DNA of 64,000 bases from Qipengyuania sp. (GCA_019745075.1 JAIETR010000003.1:87424-151423), one strand, 5' to 3'. Positions 55,665-64,000 are shown, counted from the stretch's first letter. Made by a program: numbers and translations. Notes: generated by a model not told the origin, from the sequence alone.

Positions 55665-55712
55665 GTGACGGGTTGAGGGTCGGGAGAGAGGCTCCCGGCA
55701 CCCGTCGCGGAG
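55665..55712 (+). ncRNA. Hairpin leader of ardC, radC-RNA-like (copy 1)
   Basis: An outer stem GACGGGT (55667-55673) pairs with ACCCGTC (55700-55706). An inner stem of six perfect pairs, CGGGAG with CTCCCG, closes a loop AGAGG. It ends with the ribosome site GGAG, eight bases before ATG 55720. The same plan, with compensating changes in the inner stem, recurs at 57156. I recall the radC RNA motif as occurring upstream of antirestriction, methylase and integrase genes in proteobacteria; the match to it is from memory. Confidence 0.6.
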
Positions 55713-55719
55713 ATCCGCG

Positions 55720-56682
55720 ATGTCCAGACATGACCGCAGCGCTCGTTCCGGCTCTGACCGGGCGAACCTCTATGATGAAATCACTGGCAAGATCATCGCC
55801 GAGCTGGAAGCCGGCCGTGTGCCCTGGGTCCAGCCTTGGGGCACTGCGGCGGCGAAGGCGCCGCTCGCGATGCCGAGGAACGCGGCCACTGGCCGAGGCT
55901 ATTCCGGCATCAATGTGCTGATCCTCTGGGGCGCCGTGATCGAGCACGGCTTCCCCGGCCAGAGCTGGCTCACCTTCAGGCAGGCCCTCAGCCTTGGCGG
56001 CAACGTCCGCAAGGGCGAGCGCGGCACCACGGTCGTCTATGCCGACCGATTCATTCCCGACGAGGAGAAGAAGCGAGCCCGCGAAACCGGAGAGGAAGCC
56101 CAGGCGATCCCCTTCCTGAAACGCTTCACGGTGTTCAACGCCGCGCAGTGTGACGGGCTCCCCGAAGACGTCGCCCTTATCGCGCCGCCCCCGCCGCCTG
56201 GTCTGATCGAACCGCGGGTCGAGGCGCTGATCGAGGCCACCGGCATCGACTTCCGGATCGGCGGCAACCGCGCCTTCTACGTGCCGGCACTTGATTATGT
56301 GCAGGTGCCGCCGCCGCAGGCCTATTTCGAGCCGATCAACTGGCACCGGACCGCCCTGCACGAGCTCGGGCATGCCAGCGGCGCGCCGCACCGGCTGAAC
56401 CGCGATCTCTCGGGCTCCTTCGGCACGAAAAAATATGCCTTCGAGGAACTGATCGCCGAGATGAACGCCGCCTTCTGCTGCGCCTCGCTCGGCATCGTAC
56501 CGACGGTACGCCACGCGGATTACATCGCCGCCTGGCTGGAGGTGCTCCGCGACGACAATCGCGCCATCGTGCGCGCCGCCTCTCAAGCGAGCAAAGCGGC
56601 CGACTACATTCTCAGCTTCCTCTCCGAGGACGCACACCCCTTGCCGGCACCCGCCGACACCGACGAGCGAGAGGCGGCCTGA
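55720..56682 (+). CDS. ardC: ArdC-type antirestriction protein (ssDNA-binding plus zincin metallopeptidase)
   Basis: A 320-residue protein of the ArdC family found on conjugative plasmids and integrative elements, where it protects incoming single-stranded DNA from host restriction. The N-terminal ~130 residues are the ssDNA-binding domain (LYDEITGKIIAELEAGRVPWVQPW, then GRGYSGINVLILW, VRKGERGTTVVYADRF). The C-terminal half is a zincin-like domain with HELGH (TALHELGHASGAPHRL) and a downstream Glu in YAFEELIAEMNAAF as third ligand candidate. It starts at ATG 55720 behind a structured leader and overlaps the HEPN gene by one base (TGATG). Family assignment is strong. Confidence 0.93.
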   Translation: MSRHDRSARSGSDRANLYDEITGKIIAELEAGRVPWVQPWGTAAAKAPLAMPRNAATGRGYSGINVLILWGAVIEHGFPGQSWLTFRQALSLGGNVRKGERGTTVVYADRFIPDEEKKRARETGEEAQAIPFLKRFTVFNAAQCDGLPEDVALIAPPPPPGLIEPRVEALIEATGIDFRIGGNRAFYVPALDYVQVPPPQAYFEPINWHRTALHELGHASGAPHRLNRDLSGSFGTKKYAFEELIAEMNAAFCCASLGIVPTVRHADYIAAWLEVLRDDNRAIVRAASQASKAADYILSFLSEDAHPLPAPADTDEREAA

Positions 56683-57131
56683 TGACAATGCGCTTCCGTG
56701 GCGAGCATCTGCTCGAGAACGCCGCCGGCTTTCTGGCCGGCGTCCGGCACCTATCCCGGGATGATCGATACTCCCGTGAAATCCTGTTTCACCACATCGC
56801 CTGTGCGATCGAGCTGTCGCTCAAATCCTTCCTGCAATTCCGAGGTTGGAGCGACGAACGGTGCCGGCTCGAAATCCGGCACGATCTGCCCAAGGCGTTG
56901 GACGCCGCTGAACGGCTCGGCCTCCATCCGAGCTACCCAGATCTGCATCCGCTCCTCACAATCCTCTCGCCCTACTATTGCCGCCATCGCATTCGCGATC
57001 TCGCGGCGCACGAGCCCGCGCTCTTGTCGCCGCAACAGGTGCTCAACGCGGCAGAGGAACTCCTGAGCGATGTCCGCGCCGCTTGTTCCAAGGATTCCGG
57101 GCTCGGCGGATCTCCGTCACGGCGCCCCTGA
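56682..57131 (+). CDS. HEPN-like small protein coupled to ardC
   Basis: A 149-residue all-helical protein. The segment ILFHHIACAIELSLKSFLQFRG followed by RHDLPKALDAAERLGL is typical of HEPN-fold proteins, in which paired helices bind nucleotides or RNA. An R-x4-H motif (RDLAAH near residues 107-112) matches the HEPN RNase active-site pattern; in many mobile-element HEPN proteins the activity is lost, and I cannot tell here. The start codon shares one base with the ardC stop, so the two are translated together. It could be a toxin-like or RNA-binding helper of the transfer region. Confidence 0.7.
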   Translation: MTMRFRGEHLLENAAGFLAGVRHLSRDDRYSREILFHHIACAIELSLKSFLQFRGWSDERCRLEIRHDLPKALDAAERLGLHPSYPDLHPLLTILSPYYCRHRIRDLAAHEPALLSPQQVLNAAEELLSDVRAACSKDSGLGGSPSRRP

Positions 57132-57155
57132 GAGGAAGAGGGTCGAGGGATTTTC

Positions 57156-57204
57156 GTGACGGGTTGGAGGCCGAGAGAGAGGCTTTCGGCCGCCCGTCGC
57201 GGAG
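57156..57204 (+). ncRNA. Hairpin leader of the parB-like gene, radC-RNA-like (copy 2)
   Basis: The outer stem GACGGG (57158-57163) pairs with CCCGTC (57193-57198). The inner stem GGCCGA with TCGGCC extends by three pairs to close the same AGAGG loop as copy 1. The inner-stem bases differ from copy 1 in a pairing-preserving way. It ends in GGAG, nine bases before ATG 57214. This covariation supports RNA structure and not only sequence repetition. Confidence 0.62.
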
Positions 57205-57213
57205 TAAATCCCG

Positions 57214-59349
57214 ATGGCTACTGTCGTTCAGAAGATCACCCTGTCGTCCTCGCGCGACATTCCCTTCAACAAGCTGGTGCTGAGCCAGTCGAACGTCCGG
57301 CGCGTGAAAGCTGGCGTGTCGATCGATGACCTTGCGGCCTCCATCGCCCGCCGCGGCCTCATCCAGAGCCTCAACGTCCGCCCCGTTCTCGACGCCGAGG
57401 GCCAGGAGACCGGCATGTTCGAGGTTCCAGCCGGCGGCCGCCGCTACCGGGCGCTGGACCTTCTGGTGAAGCAGAAGCGCCTGGGCAAGACCGCCGCGGT
57501 GCCCTGCGTGGTGCGCGATCCATCGACCGCCATCCTCGCCGAGGAGGATTCACTCGCCGAGAATATCGAGCGCGCGCCGCTGCATCCCCTCGACCAGTTC
57601 CGCGCGTTTCAGGACATGCGCCTGAAGGGCCAGTCCGAGGAAGACATCGCGGCGGCCTTCTTCATCCCCGTCAACATCGTGAAGCAGCGCCTGCGCCTGG
57701 CTGCGGTCGCGCAGTCGCTCCTCGACGTCTATGCCGAGGACGGTATGACGCTGGAGCAGCTCATGGCCTTTACCGTCTCGGCAGACGAGGCCCGTCAGGT
57801 GCAGGTCTGGGAGTCGATCCGCAACTCCTGGTCCAAGGAGCCCTATCAGATCCGCCGCATGCTCACCGAAAGCACCGTGCGGGCGTCCGACAAGCGGGCG
57901 ATCTTCGTCGGGCTCGACGCCTATGAGGCCGCCGGCGGCGGCATCATGCGCGATCTGTTCCAGGCCGACGACGGCGGATGGCTACAGGACCCGGCGCTGC
58001 TCGATCGCCTGGTTTCCGAGAAGCTGAAGATCATCGCCGACGATGTCGCGGGCGAAGGCTGGAAATGGATCGAGGTCGATGTCAGCCATCCCTACGATGT
58101 CGCGCGTGGACTGCGCGAGATCACCGGCACGCCTACCGATCTGACCGACGAGGAGCGCGCGACGTTCGAGGCCCTCACCGCCGAATACGCCAAGCTGGAG
58201 GCCGAATATGAAGGCGCCGACGAACTGCCCGACGATGTGGACGAGCGGCTTGGCGAGATCGAGACGGCGCTGAACGCCTTCGACCAGCGGCCCGCCATCT
58301 ATGATCCGGCCGACATCGCCCGCGCCGGCGTGTTCATCAGCATCGACGCCGATGGCTCGCTCACGATCGATCGCGGCCATGTGCGCCCAGAGGACGAGGG
58401 GCCGGTGACCATCGAAACTGATGGCGGTGACGCCATCCAGGGCGCCGAGGGCGCCGATCCGGTGGCACCGTCGGTGCAGCGGGCCGTCATCACCATCGGC
58501 GGCCAGTCGGCCGAGATCGAGGATGACGAGGAGGAGACGATCAAGCCCTTGCCCGAACGGCTCGTGATGGAGCTAACCGCGCATCGCACGCTGGCACTGC
58601 GCGACGCGTTGGCGAACAATCCCCATGTCGCCCTGACGGCGCTGCTGCACAAGCTCGTCACCGACACCTTCCAGCGCAGCTCGACCACCGGCGGGTGCCT
58701 GGAAGCCAGCGTCCGGCACGTTTTCTTCCCCGTGCAGGCCGCCGACCTGAAGGACAGCGCGTCCGCCAAGGCTGTCAGCGAGCGGCAGGAGGCCTGGAAG
58801 ACCGACATCCCGCAGGAGGATCAGGCGCTGTGGGATTGGCTCGACGGACTGGACGAGGTCAGCCGTCTGGCACTGCTCGCCCATTGCGTCAGCTACGGCG
58901 TCAACGCGCTGTTCGAGAAGGTCGACCGCTATGGCGGCTCCGGCGTCTCGCAGCACAGCCTCGAATGCCGCCTCGGTCAGGCCGATCGGCTGGCTCGTGC
59001 GGTTCGGCTCGACATGGTGGAGGTCGGCTGGACGCCTACCGTCGATAACTACCTCGGCCGCGTGACCAAGCCGCGCATCCTCGAAGCCGTGCGCGAAGGG
59101 GCTGGCGAGCGGGCCGCACAGCTCATCGACCATCTGAAGAAGGGCGACATGGCCAAGGAAGCCGAACGGTTACTGGCCGACAGCGGATGGCTGCCCGAGC
59201 CGCTGCGCCTCGCCGAGCTCGAACCGGCCACCGGGCCGGCGGCCGAGGCCGATGGGGAGACCGAGGCGCTGCCGGATTTCCTCGCGAGCGATGACGAGGC
59301 CTCGGCAGACAGCGAGGATGACCCAGCGCACCTGGTCGCCGCAGAATGA
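57214..59349 (+). CDS. ParB/Spo0J-like DNA-binding protein of the island
   Basis: A 711-residue protein. Residues about 15-130 are a ParB N-terminal CTPase/nuclease-like domain: LVLSQSNVRRVKAGVSIDDLAASIARRGLIQSL, EVPAGGRRYRAL and the ParB box-like ENIERAPLHPLDQFRAF. A helix-turn-helix follows (KGQSEEDIAAAFFIPVNIVKQRLRL). The long C-terminal region is acidic, with EEEETIKPLPE-like runs, and carries no known domain. At over 700 residues it is far longer than chromosomal ParB (about 300), a form I know from plasmids and integrative elements of alphaproteobacteria, where it may serve partition or regulation. No ParA is seen in the window. A strong terminator follows. Confidence 0.88.
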   Translation: MATVVQKITLSSSRDIPFNKLVLSQSNVRRVKAGVSIDDLAASIARRGLIQSLNVRPVLDAEGQETGMFEVPAGGRRYRALDLLVKQKRLGKTAAVPCVVRDPSTAILAEEDSLAENIERAPLHPLDQFRAFQDMRLKGQSEEDIAAAFFIPVNIVKQRLRLAAVAQSLLDVYAEDGMTLEQLMAFTVSADEARQVQVWESIRNSWSKEPYQIRRMLTESTVRASDKRAIFVGLDAYEAAGGGIMRDLFQADDGGWLQDPALLDRLVSEKLKIIADDVAGEGWKWIEVDVSHPYDVARGLREITGTPTDLTDEERATFEALTAEYAKLEAEYEGADELPDDVDERLGEIETALNAFDQRPAIYDPADIARAGVFISIDADGSLTIDRGHVRPEDEGPVTIETDGGDAIQGAEGADPVAPSVQRAVITIGGQSAEIEDDEEETIKPLPERLVMELTAHRTLALRDALANNPHVALTALLHKLVTDTFQRSSTTGGCLEASVRHVFFPVQAADLKDSASAKAVSERQEAWKTDIPQEDQALWDWLDGLDEVSRLALLAHCVSYGVNALFEKVDRYGGSGVSQHSLECRLGQADRLARAVRLDMVEVGWTPTVDNYLGRVTKPRILEAVREGAGERAAQLIDHLKKGDMAKEAERLLADSGWLPEPLRLAELEPATGPAAEADGETEALPDFLASDDEASADSEDDPAHLVAAE

Positions 59350-59359
59350 TCGACACTGT

Positions 59360-59379
59360 CCGGCGGCAATCGCCGCCGG
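59360..59379 (+). other. Perfect GC hairpin after the parB-like gene
   Basis: CCGGCGGC and GCCGCCGG pair perfectly around a four-base AATC loop, starting 10 bases after the stop codon. There is no T-run. It may protect the mRNA 3' end or pause polymerase before the terminator that follows. Confidence 0.6.
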
Positions 59380-59401
59380 CTCCCAGATACCGATAAGCTT
59401 G

Positions 59402-59446
59402 AGCCCGGCCCCCTGCGCCACAGGGATCAGCCGGGCTTTTTCTTTG
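59402..59446 (+). terminator. Rho-independent terminator after the parB-like gene
   Basis: The stem AGCCCGGC (59402-59409) with GCCGGGCT (59430-59437) encloses a second hairpin, CCCTG with CAGGG. It is followed directly by a T-rich run (TTTTTCTTT). It lies about 50 bases after the stop codon. It may also serve the convergent small gene on the minus strand only weakly, as the T-run is on the plus side. Confidence 0.82.
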
Positions 59447-59493
59447 TTTGCTATTGGCACTGACGCCCCACCGACCGGCGGCATGCCGTCCCT

Positions 59494-59844
59494 CTACCAG
59501 ACAGCTACTTCCCATTGGCCGTTGACGCGCGCGAATCCGATCGGGCGGTTTTGGGGCGCAGCATTGGGCCGCGTCGGGTCCATCGTAAGCTGCGTCATGC
59601 ACGTGACGCCGGGGCCGACGCCGCCCGCAGAGCAATCGCCAAGCTTCAGCGTCGCATTGGCCAGCGACGTACCCGTGAAGAGCTTGTGACGCCGGACGGC
59701 GTCCGTCGCTTCCTGCTCGGTCGGCTGTGCGACGCCTGCGGCGGCCGAGGTCGTGGGAATGAAGACCGGCCGCAGGCCGAACCCTGCGCCGAATCCCACC
59801 GCCAAGGCGACCACGGCAACAATCCAGACTGCGCTTGCTTTCAT
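59494..59844 (-). CDS. Small exported or membrane-anchored protein
   Basis: A 116-residue protein with an N-terminal hydrophobic segment (AVWIVAVVALAVGFGAGFGL) that is either a signal anchor or a signal peptide. The outside part has two Cys (GDCSAGGVGPGVTC) that could form a disulfide, and a beta-strand end GFARVNGQWEVAVW. I do not recognise the family. It reads against the parB-like gene, in the gap before the strawberry-notch gene; similar small secreted proteins are common inside conjugative islands. The opposite-strand frame is a shadow. Confidence 0.68.
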   Translation of the reverse strand: MKASAVWIVAVVALAVGFGAGFGLRPVFIPTTSAAAGVAQPTEQEATDAVRRHKLFTGTSLANATLKLGDCSAGGVGPGVTCMTQLTMDPTRPNAAPQNRPIGFARVNGQWEVAVW

Positions 59845-60049
59845 CCTTTGCCTCCTCTTGACCGCGTTGCACCGAAGACGCGGACAGGCCTCGGAGGCCG
59901 ACGGGGATACGCGCCTTGAGATTATCGACGGAGTGTAGCCACGCCGCCCGGCGACCGAAACCCCACTCGCATCTTGGTCGCGCCGTAACGAGCGGTTTGT
60001 GCGGCGGCGCTGCGCGTCAAGCCTTTGGAATCAGAGGGAGAGGACGGCC

Positions 60050-60110
60050 GGGACGGGTTTGAGCCGGTGCGGTCGAGAGAGAGCGCCGGGCGGCTCGGAC
60101 CTTTCCCGCT
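60050..60110 (+). ncRNA. Hairpin leader of the strawberry-notch gene, radC-RNA-like (copy 3, diverged)
   Basis: The leader keeps the GGACGGGTTTGAG opening and a GAGAGAGAG loop region like copies 1 and 2. A perfect six-pair stem joins GAGCCG (60061-60066) to CGGCTC (60091-60096). The outer stem is shorter (CGGG with CCCG). A separate GAAGGA ribosome site lies before ATG 60128. Structure is less sure than in the other two copies. Confidence 0.42.
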
Positions 60111-60127
60111 CTCCTGAAGGACCCTCC

Positions 60128-63100
60128 ATGACGCATCTTCCCGCATCCGGTGCCGCCCTGGCTCCAGCCCTTCCGCTCGTGCCCGTCGCTGACCCATCGC
60201 CGCGTATCGCCGAAGCGGCGCGTTTCCTCCTGCCGCATCTCGCACGCGGCGCGCAGATCGATGCCGCCACGTTGCGCGGCGCGATGGAGGCCGCCTTCGG
60301 CGCCTCCGACGCATCGGGCGCCTGGGATTGGAAAACCGCTTATGACGCTTGCGAGGCGGCGACGGTCCTGTTCCTGCGCAAGTTCGGCCCGGCGATCCGC
60401 GCCAAGGCCACGTCGCCTGCCGCCATGCTGCCGATGCTGGCGAAGATCGCGGCGCTTCTGCCGACCCACACCCGCCGCTCGGCCGAGAGCGAAGCCCTTC
60501 AGCAGTTCTCCACCCCCATCCCGCTGGGTCTGGCGGCCGCCACCGCCGCCGCGGTCACCGCGACCGATCGCGTTCTGGAGCCGTCCGCTGGCACGGGTCT
60601 GCTCGCCGTCCTCGCCGAATTGGCCGGCGGATCGCTCATGCTGAACGAACTCGCCGCTTCCCGCGCGGGACTGCTCGACTGCCTCTTCCCCTCGGCATCG
60701 GTCACCCGGTTCGACGCCGCGCAGATCCATGATCATCTCGACGCCGGCCTCGCGCCGAGCGTGGTGCTGATGAACCCGCCGTTCTCGGCTATGGCGAACG
60801 TCTCCGGCCGGATGGCCGACGCCACATACCGCCACATCGCCTCCGCGCTCGCGCGCCTTTGCGACGGTGGCCGACTGGTCGCGATCACGGGCGCCAGCTT
60901 CGCGCCCGACGCGCCGGCTTGGGCAGCAGCCTTCGTTCGGCTTCAGGAGCATGGCCGCGTCGTGTTCTCGGCCGCCGTCGATGGCTCGGTCTACGCCAAG
61001 CATGGCACGACGATCGACACCCGGCTGACTGTCATCGACAAGCGGCCGGCCGACGATCCCACGGTCGTCGCCACCTCGGCCGGCACCGCGCCGGACGCCG
61101 CCACGCTGCTCGGCTGGGTGATCCGCCATGTACCTGCGCGGCTGCCGATCGCCGCATCCATGGCAGTCCAAGCCGCGCTGCATCCCACCGCTCCCCGCAT
61201 GGTGCGCGGTTATCTCGCCCGACCGCGTTCGTCGGCGCCCGAGGCCACCGTTCTGAGCGAACCCGAAGGCATCGATCTCGCCTATGAAACCATCGACTGG
61301 CAACCGGCCGAGGGCACCCGACTCACGGATGCGATTTATGAAGAATACGGATTGCAGTCGATCCGTATTCCCGGCTCTCAGGCCCATCCGACGAAGCTGG
61401 TGCAGTCCGCTGCGATGGCCTCGGTCGCGCCGCCCAAGCCGAGCTACCGGCCACGCCTGCCGGCACATCTTCTCGCCGATGGCCTGCTGTCCGACGCCCA
61501 GCTCGAGACGGTGATCTATGCTGGCGAGGCCCACGGCGATTATCTTGCCGGATCGTGGACGGTGGACGAGACCTTCGACGTTATCTCGGCCGCGCGCGAC
61601 GATGCCCCGAACGCCGTCCGCTTCCGGCGCGGCTTCATGCTCGGTGACGGCACTGGCGCCGGCAAAGGCCGTCAGAGCGCCGGCATCATTCTCGACAACT
61701 GGATGCTGGGCCGCCGCAAGGCCGTCTGGATCTCGAAGTCCGACAAGCTGATCGAGGACGCGCAGCGCGATTGGTCCGCGCTCGGAATGGAGCGGCTGCT
61801 GGTGACGCCGCTCTCGCGCTTCCGCCAGGGGACACCGATCCGACTGGCGGAAGGCGTCCTATTCACCACCTATGCCACGCTACGTTCCGACGAGCGTGGC
61901 GAGAAGGTTTCACGCGTCCGTCAGATCGTCGAATGGTTGGGCTCTGATTTCGATGGAGTGATCATTTTCGACGAGAGCCACGCCATGCAGAACGCCGCCG
62001 GCGGCAAGGGTGAACGCGGCGACCAGGCCGCCTCGCAACAGGGGCGCGCCGGGCTGCGCCTTCAACATGCGCTGCCGAACGCGCGCGTGGTCTACGTATC
62101 CGCTACCGGCGCGACCACGGTCCACAATCTGGCCTATGCGCAGCGGCTCGGTCTCTGGGGCAGCGAGGATTTTCCGTTCTCGACCAGGTCCGAGTTCGTG
62201 GAGGCGATCGAGGCCGGCGGCGTGGCGGCCATGGAAGTGCTCGCGCGCGACCTGCGAGCGCTGGGGCTCTACACGGCCCGCTCGCTCTCCTACGACGGCG
62301 TCGAATACGAGCTGATCGAGCACCAGCTCACGCCCGAGCAGACGCGCATCTATGACGCCTATGCCGGGGCGTTCTCCATCATCCACAACAACCTGTCGGC
62401 GGCGATGGAGGCCGCCAACATCACGGGCGACAAGGGCACGCTCAATGCGCAGGCCAAATCCGCCGCTCGATCAGCCTTCGAATCCGCCAAACAGCGCTTC
62501 TTCGGTCATCTCCTGACCAGCATGAAGACGCCGACCCTGATCCGCTCCATCGAGCGCGATCTGGCGGAGAGCCATGCCGCAGTCATCCAGATCGTTTCGA
62601 CGGGCGAAGCGCTGATGGAGCGCCGCCTGGCTGAGATTCCGACCGACGAGTGGAACGACGTCCGTGTCGACATCACCCCGAGGGAATATGTGCTCGACTA
62701 TCTCGCCCATTCCTTCCCGGTTCAGCTCTACGAGCCGTTCACGGATTCCGAAGGCAACCTGTCGTCACGCCCGGTCTATCGCGACGGCCAGCCCGTCGAG
62801 AGCCGCGAAGCCGTCACTCGCCGCGATCGGTTGATCGAGCACCTGGCGTCGTTGGCGCCGGTTCCAGGCGCGCTCGACCAGATCGTTCAGCGCTTCGGTA
62901 CGGACATCGTCGCCGAGGTCACCGGCCGTTCGCGCCGTATCGTGCGCAAAGGCGACCGGCTTGTGGTCGAGCGCCGCGCCGGATCGGCCAATCTCGCCGA
63001 GACTGCCGCCTTCATGGACGACGTGAAGCGGATCCTCGTCTTCTCCGACGCGGGCGGCACAGGTCGCAGCTACCACGCCGAGCTGTCCGCCCGAAATCGG

Positions 63101-64000
63101 CGGCTGCGCGTCCACTATTTGTTGGAGCCGGGTTGGAGGGCCGACGCCGCCATTCAGGGCCTCGGCCGCACCAATCGCACTAACCAGGCGCAGCCGCCGC
63201 TCTTTCGCCCCATCGCGACCGACGTGAAGGCCGAGAAGCGCTTCCTCTCCACGATCGCCCGGCGTCTCGACACTTTGGGCGCGATCACGCGGGGCCAACG
63301 CCAGACCGGCGGCCAGGGCCTGTTTCGCCCCGAGGACAATTTGGAAAGCCACTATGCCCGCGATGCGCTGCGTCAGCTCTACCTGCTGCTCGTGCGCGGC
63401 AAGGTCGAAGGCTGCACGCTCCAGATGTTCGAAGACGCAACCGGCCTTTCGCTGATGGACTCAAATGGCATCAAGGACGAGCTACCGCCGATCACGACGT
63501 TCCTCAACCGCCTGCTCGCCCTGACGATCGAACTGCAAGGCATCCTCTTCACGGCGTTCGAGCAGCTCCTCAACGCCAAGATCGAGGGCGCCATCGCCAG
63601 CGGCACCTACGACGTCGGACTGGAAACGCTGAAGGCGGAGAGCTTCGTCGTCACCGACCGGCGCACCGTTCACGTCCACCCGAGTACGGGTGCGGAAACC
63701 CGCCTGCTGACGATCACGCAGCGGGAGCGCAACCGGCCGGTCACGCTCGACGAGGCGATGGACCTTCTGTCGGATCGTCGGGCGATGCTGCTGGTCAACG
63801 ATCGCTCCGGCCGCGCCGCCGTTCAGGTGCCGGCGTCATCGCTGATGTTGGATGACGGCGAGATCGAGCGCCGCGTCCGGCTGATCCGGCCGATGGAGCA
63901 GCATCACGCCTCGCTGACCATGATGGCGGAAAGCCACTGGGTCGAAGCCGACCGCGCGGCCTTCGCATCGGCGTGGACCGGCGAGGTCGCCGACGTACCG
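60128..64000 (+). CDS. Methyltransferase / strawberry-notch-like helicase fusion (partial, runs off the right edge)
   Basis: At least 1291 residues, still open at the window end. It starts MTHLPASGAALAPALPL at ATG 60128. Residues about 140-300 form a class I methyltransferase-like domain with VLEPSAGTGLLA near 150 and the N6-adenine-type catalytic motif LMNPPFS near 215. Residues about 495 onward are an SF2-like strawberry-notch helicase: GDGTGAGKG near 505-513, IIFDESHAMQN near 615, YVSATGATTVHN, and the C-terminal IQGLGRTNRTNQ motif. Such fusions are a hallmark of conjugative islands and plasmids in alphaproteobacteria, often near parB and ardC, and may protect or process element DNA. Relatives are around 1400 residues or longer as I recall, so only the end is missing. 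Confidence 0.9.
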   Translation, partial: MTHLPASGAALAPALPLVPVADPSPRIAEAARFLLPHLARGAQIDAATLRGAMEAAFGASDASGAWDWKTAYDACEAATVLFLRKFGPAIRAKATSPAAMLPMLAKIAALLPTHTRRSAESEALQQFSTPIPLGLAAATAAAVTATDRVLEPSAGTGLLAVLAELAGGSLMLNELAASRAGLLDCLFPSASVTRFDAAQIHDHLDAGLAPSVVLMNPPFSAMANVSGRMADATYRHIASALARLCDGGRLVAITGASFAPDAPAWAAAFVRLQEHGRVVFSAAVDGSVYAKHGTTIDTRLTVIDKRPADDPTVVATSAGTAPDAATLLGWVIRHVPARLPIAASMAVQAALHPTAPRMVRGYLARPRSSAPEATVLSEPEGIDLAYETIDWQPAEGTRLTDAIYEEYGLQSIRIPGSQAHPTKLVQSAAMASVAPPKPSYRPRLPAHLLADGLLSDAQLETVIYAGEAHGDYLAGSWTVDETFDVISAARDDAPNAVRFRRGFMLGDGTGAGKGRQSAGIILDNWMLGRRKAVWISKSDKLIEDAQRDWSALGMERLLVTPLSRFRQGTPIRLAEGVLFTTYATLRSDERGEKVSRVRQIVEWLGSDFDGVIIFDESHAMQNAAGGKGERGDQAASQQGRAGLRLQHALPNARVVYVSATGATTVHNLAYAQRLGLWGSEDFPFSTRSEFVEAIEAGGVAAMEVLARDLRALGLYTARSLSYDGVEYELIEHQLTPEQTRIYDAYAGAFSIIHNNLSAAMEAANITGDKGTLNAQAKSAARSAFESAKQRFFGHLLTSMKTPTLIRSIERDLAESHAAVIQIVSTGEALMERRLAEIPTDEWNDVRVDITPREYVLDYLAHSFPVQLYEPFTDSEGNLSSRPVYRDGQPVESREAVTRRDRLIEHLASLAPVPGALDQIVQRFGTDIVAEVTGRSRRIVRKGDRLVVERRAGSANLAETAAFMDDVKRILVFSDAGGTGRSYHAELSARNRRLRVHYLLEPGWRADAAIQGLGRTNRTNQAQPPLFRPIATDVKAEKRFLSTIARRLDTLGAITRGQRQTGGQGLFRPEDNLESHYARDALRQLYLLLVRGKVEGCTLQMFEDATGLSLMDSNGIKDELPPITTFLNRLLALTIELQGILFTAFEQLLNAKIEGAIASGTYDVGLETLKAESFVVTDRRTVHVHPSTGAETRLLTITQRERNRPVTLDEAMDLLSDRRAMLLVNDRSGRAAVQVPASSLMLDDGEIERRVRLIRPMEQHHASLTMMAESHWVEADRAAFASAWTGEVADVP

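Larger units (their letters stand above)
21699..64000. mobile_element. Genomic island (integrative element) in tRNA-Asn; right end outside the window
   Basis: The left boundary is set by the intact tRNA-Asn and an adjacent site-specific recombinase reading toward it. Everything to the right is accessory in character: toxin-antitoxin genes, three separate helicase-based modules, an ArdC antirestriction protein, a ParB-like protein and a methyltransferase/strawberry-notch helicase. Composition is patchy and often much lower in GC than the core (for example 23 G+C in the 60 bases from 24841). I found no second copy of the tRNA 3' end in the window, so the right end must be beyond 64000, or the cargo came in several steps. 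Confidence 0.8.

Noticed and set aside
60017..61534. A 505-codon minus-strand frame over the start of the strawberry-notch gene
   Set aside because: The plus frame from 60128 has methyltransferase and helicase motifs and stays open to the window end.
21699..64000. CRISPR arrays, insertion-sequence ends and a second tRNA-Asn 3' end (right attachment site)
   Set aside because: Looked for by eye; no regularly spaced repeats, no transposase genes and no repeat of the tRNA 3' end were seen in the window.

Overview
The window looks like the chromosome of a GC-rich alphaproteobacterium, most likely a sphingomonad (Sphingomonadales), carrying a large mobile genomic island. This rests on gene content and neighbourhood (recG next to sdhE and mfd, surface proteins with DUF11-type repeats, ParB/ArdC/strawberry-notch island genes of the kind seen on alphaproteobacterial integrative elements) and on the base composition of the left third. 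No database was searched.

Positions 1-21700 are core chromosome: thyA (minus), tRNA-Pro(CGG), a five-gene same-strand cluster of secreted or outer-membrane proteins (1496-11271, including a 1693-residue predicted barrel protein), recG (minus), a hemerythrin-like protein, sdhE, a selenium-binding-protein-like lipoprotein (minus), mfd, an EAL phosphodiesterase (minus), nadK and tRNA-Asn(GTT).

The island starts at the 3' end of tRNA-Asn and is still running at 64000. A large serine recombinase reads toward the tRNA, and its stop codon overlaps the tRNA anticodon. Next come a VapBC-type toxin-antitoxin pair and an SF2 helicase fused to an excisionase-like HTH with a small zinc protein. A five-gene overlapping minus-strand operon (42272 to 27188) encodes a YprA/DUF1998 helicase, a SNF2 helicase, a large N6-adenine methyltransferase, a zinc-hook ATPase and an HNH nuclease; it is related to DISARM and Druantia. 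Then come an AbiEi-HipA fusion with two operator copies, and a plus-strand operon of a ribbon-helix-helix protein, a 39-codon ORF, a 2513-residue protein with two sacsin/Hsp90-like ATPase domains and a second SNF2 helicase. I cannot match this last operon to a named system; it is my main candidate for something undescribed. A diverged ~68-bp direct repeat flanks it.

From 55.7 kb the island backbone begins: ArdC antirestriction protein, HEPN protein, ParB-like protein, a small membrane-anchored protein and a methyltransferase/strawberry-notch helicase cut by the window edge. Three of these genes have hairpin leaders that resemble the radC RNA motif.

The island therefore combines a transfer and maintenance backbone with several stacked anti-invader modules. 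The defence roles are inferred from domain content and clustering only.
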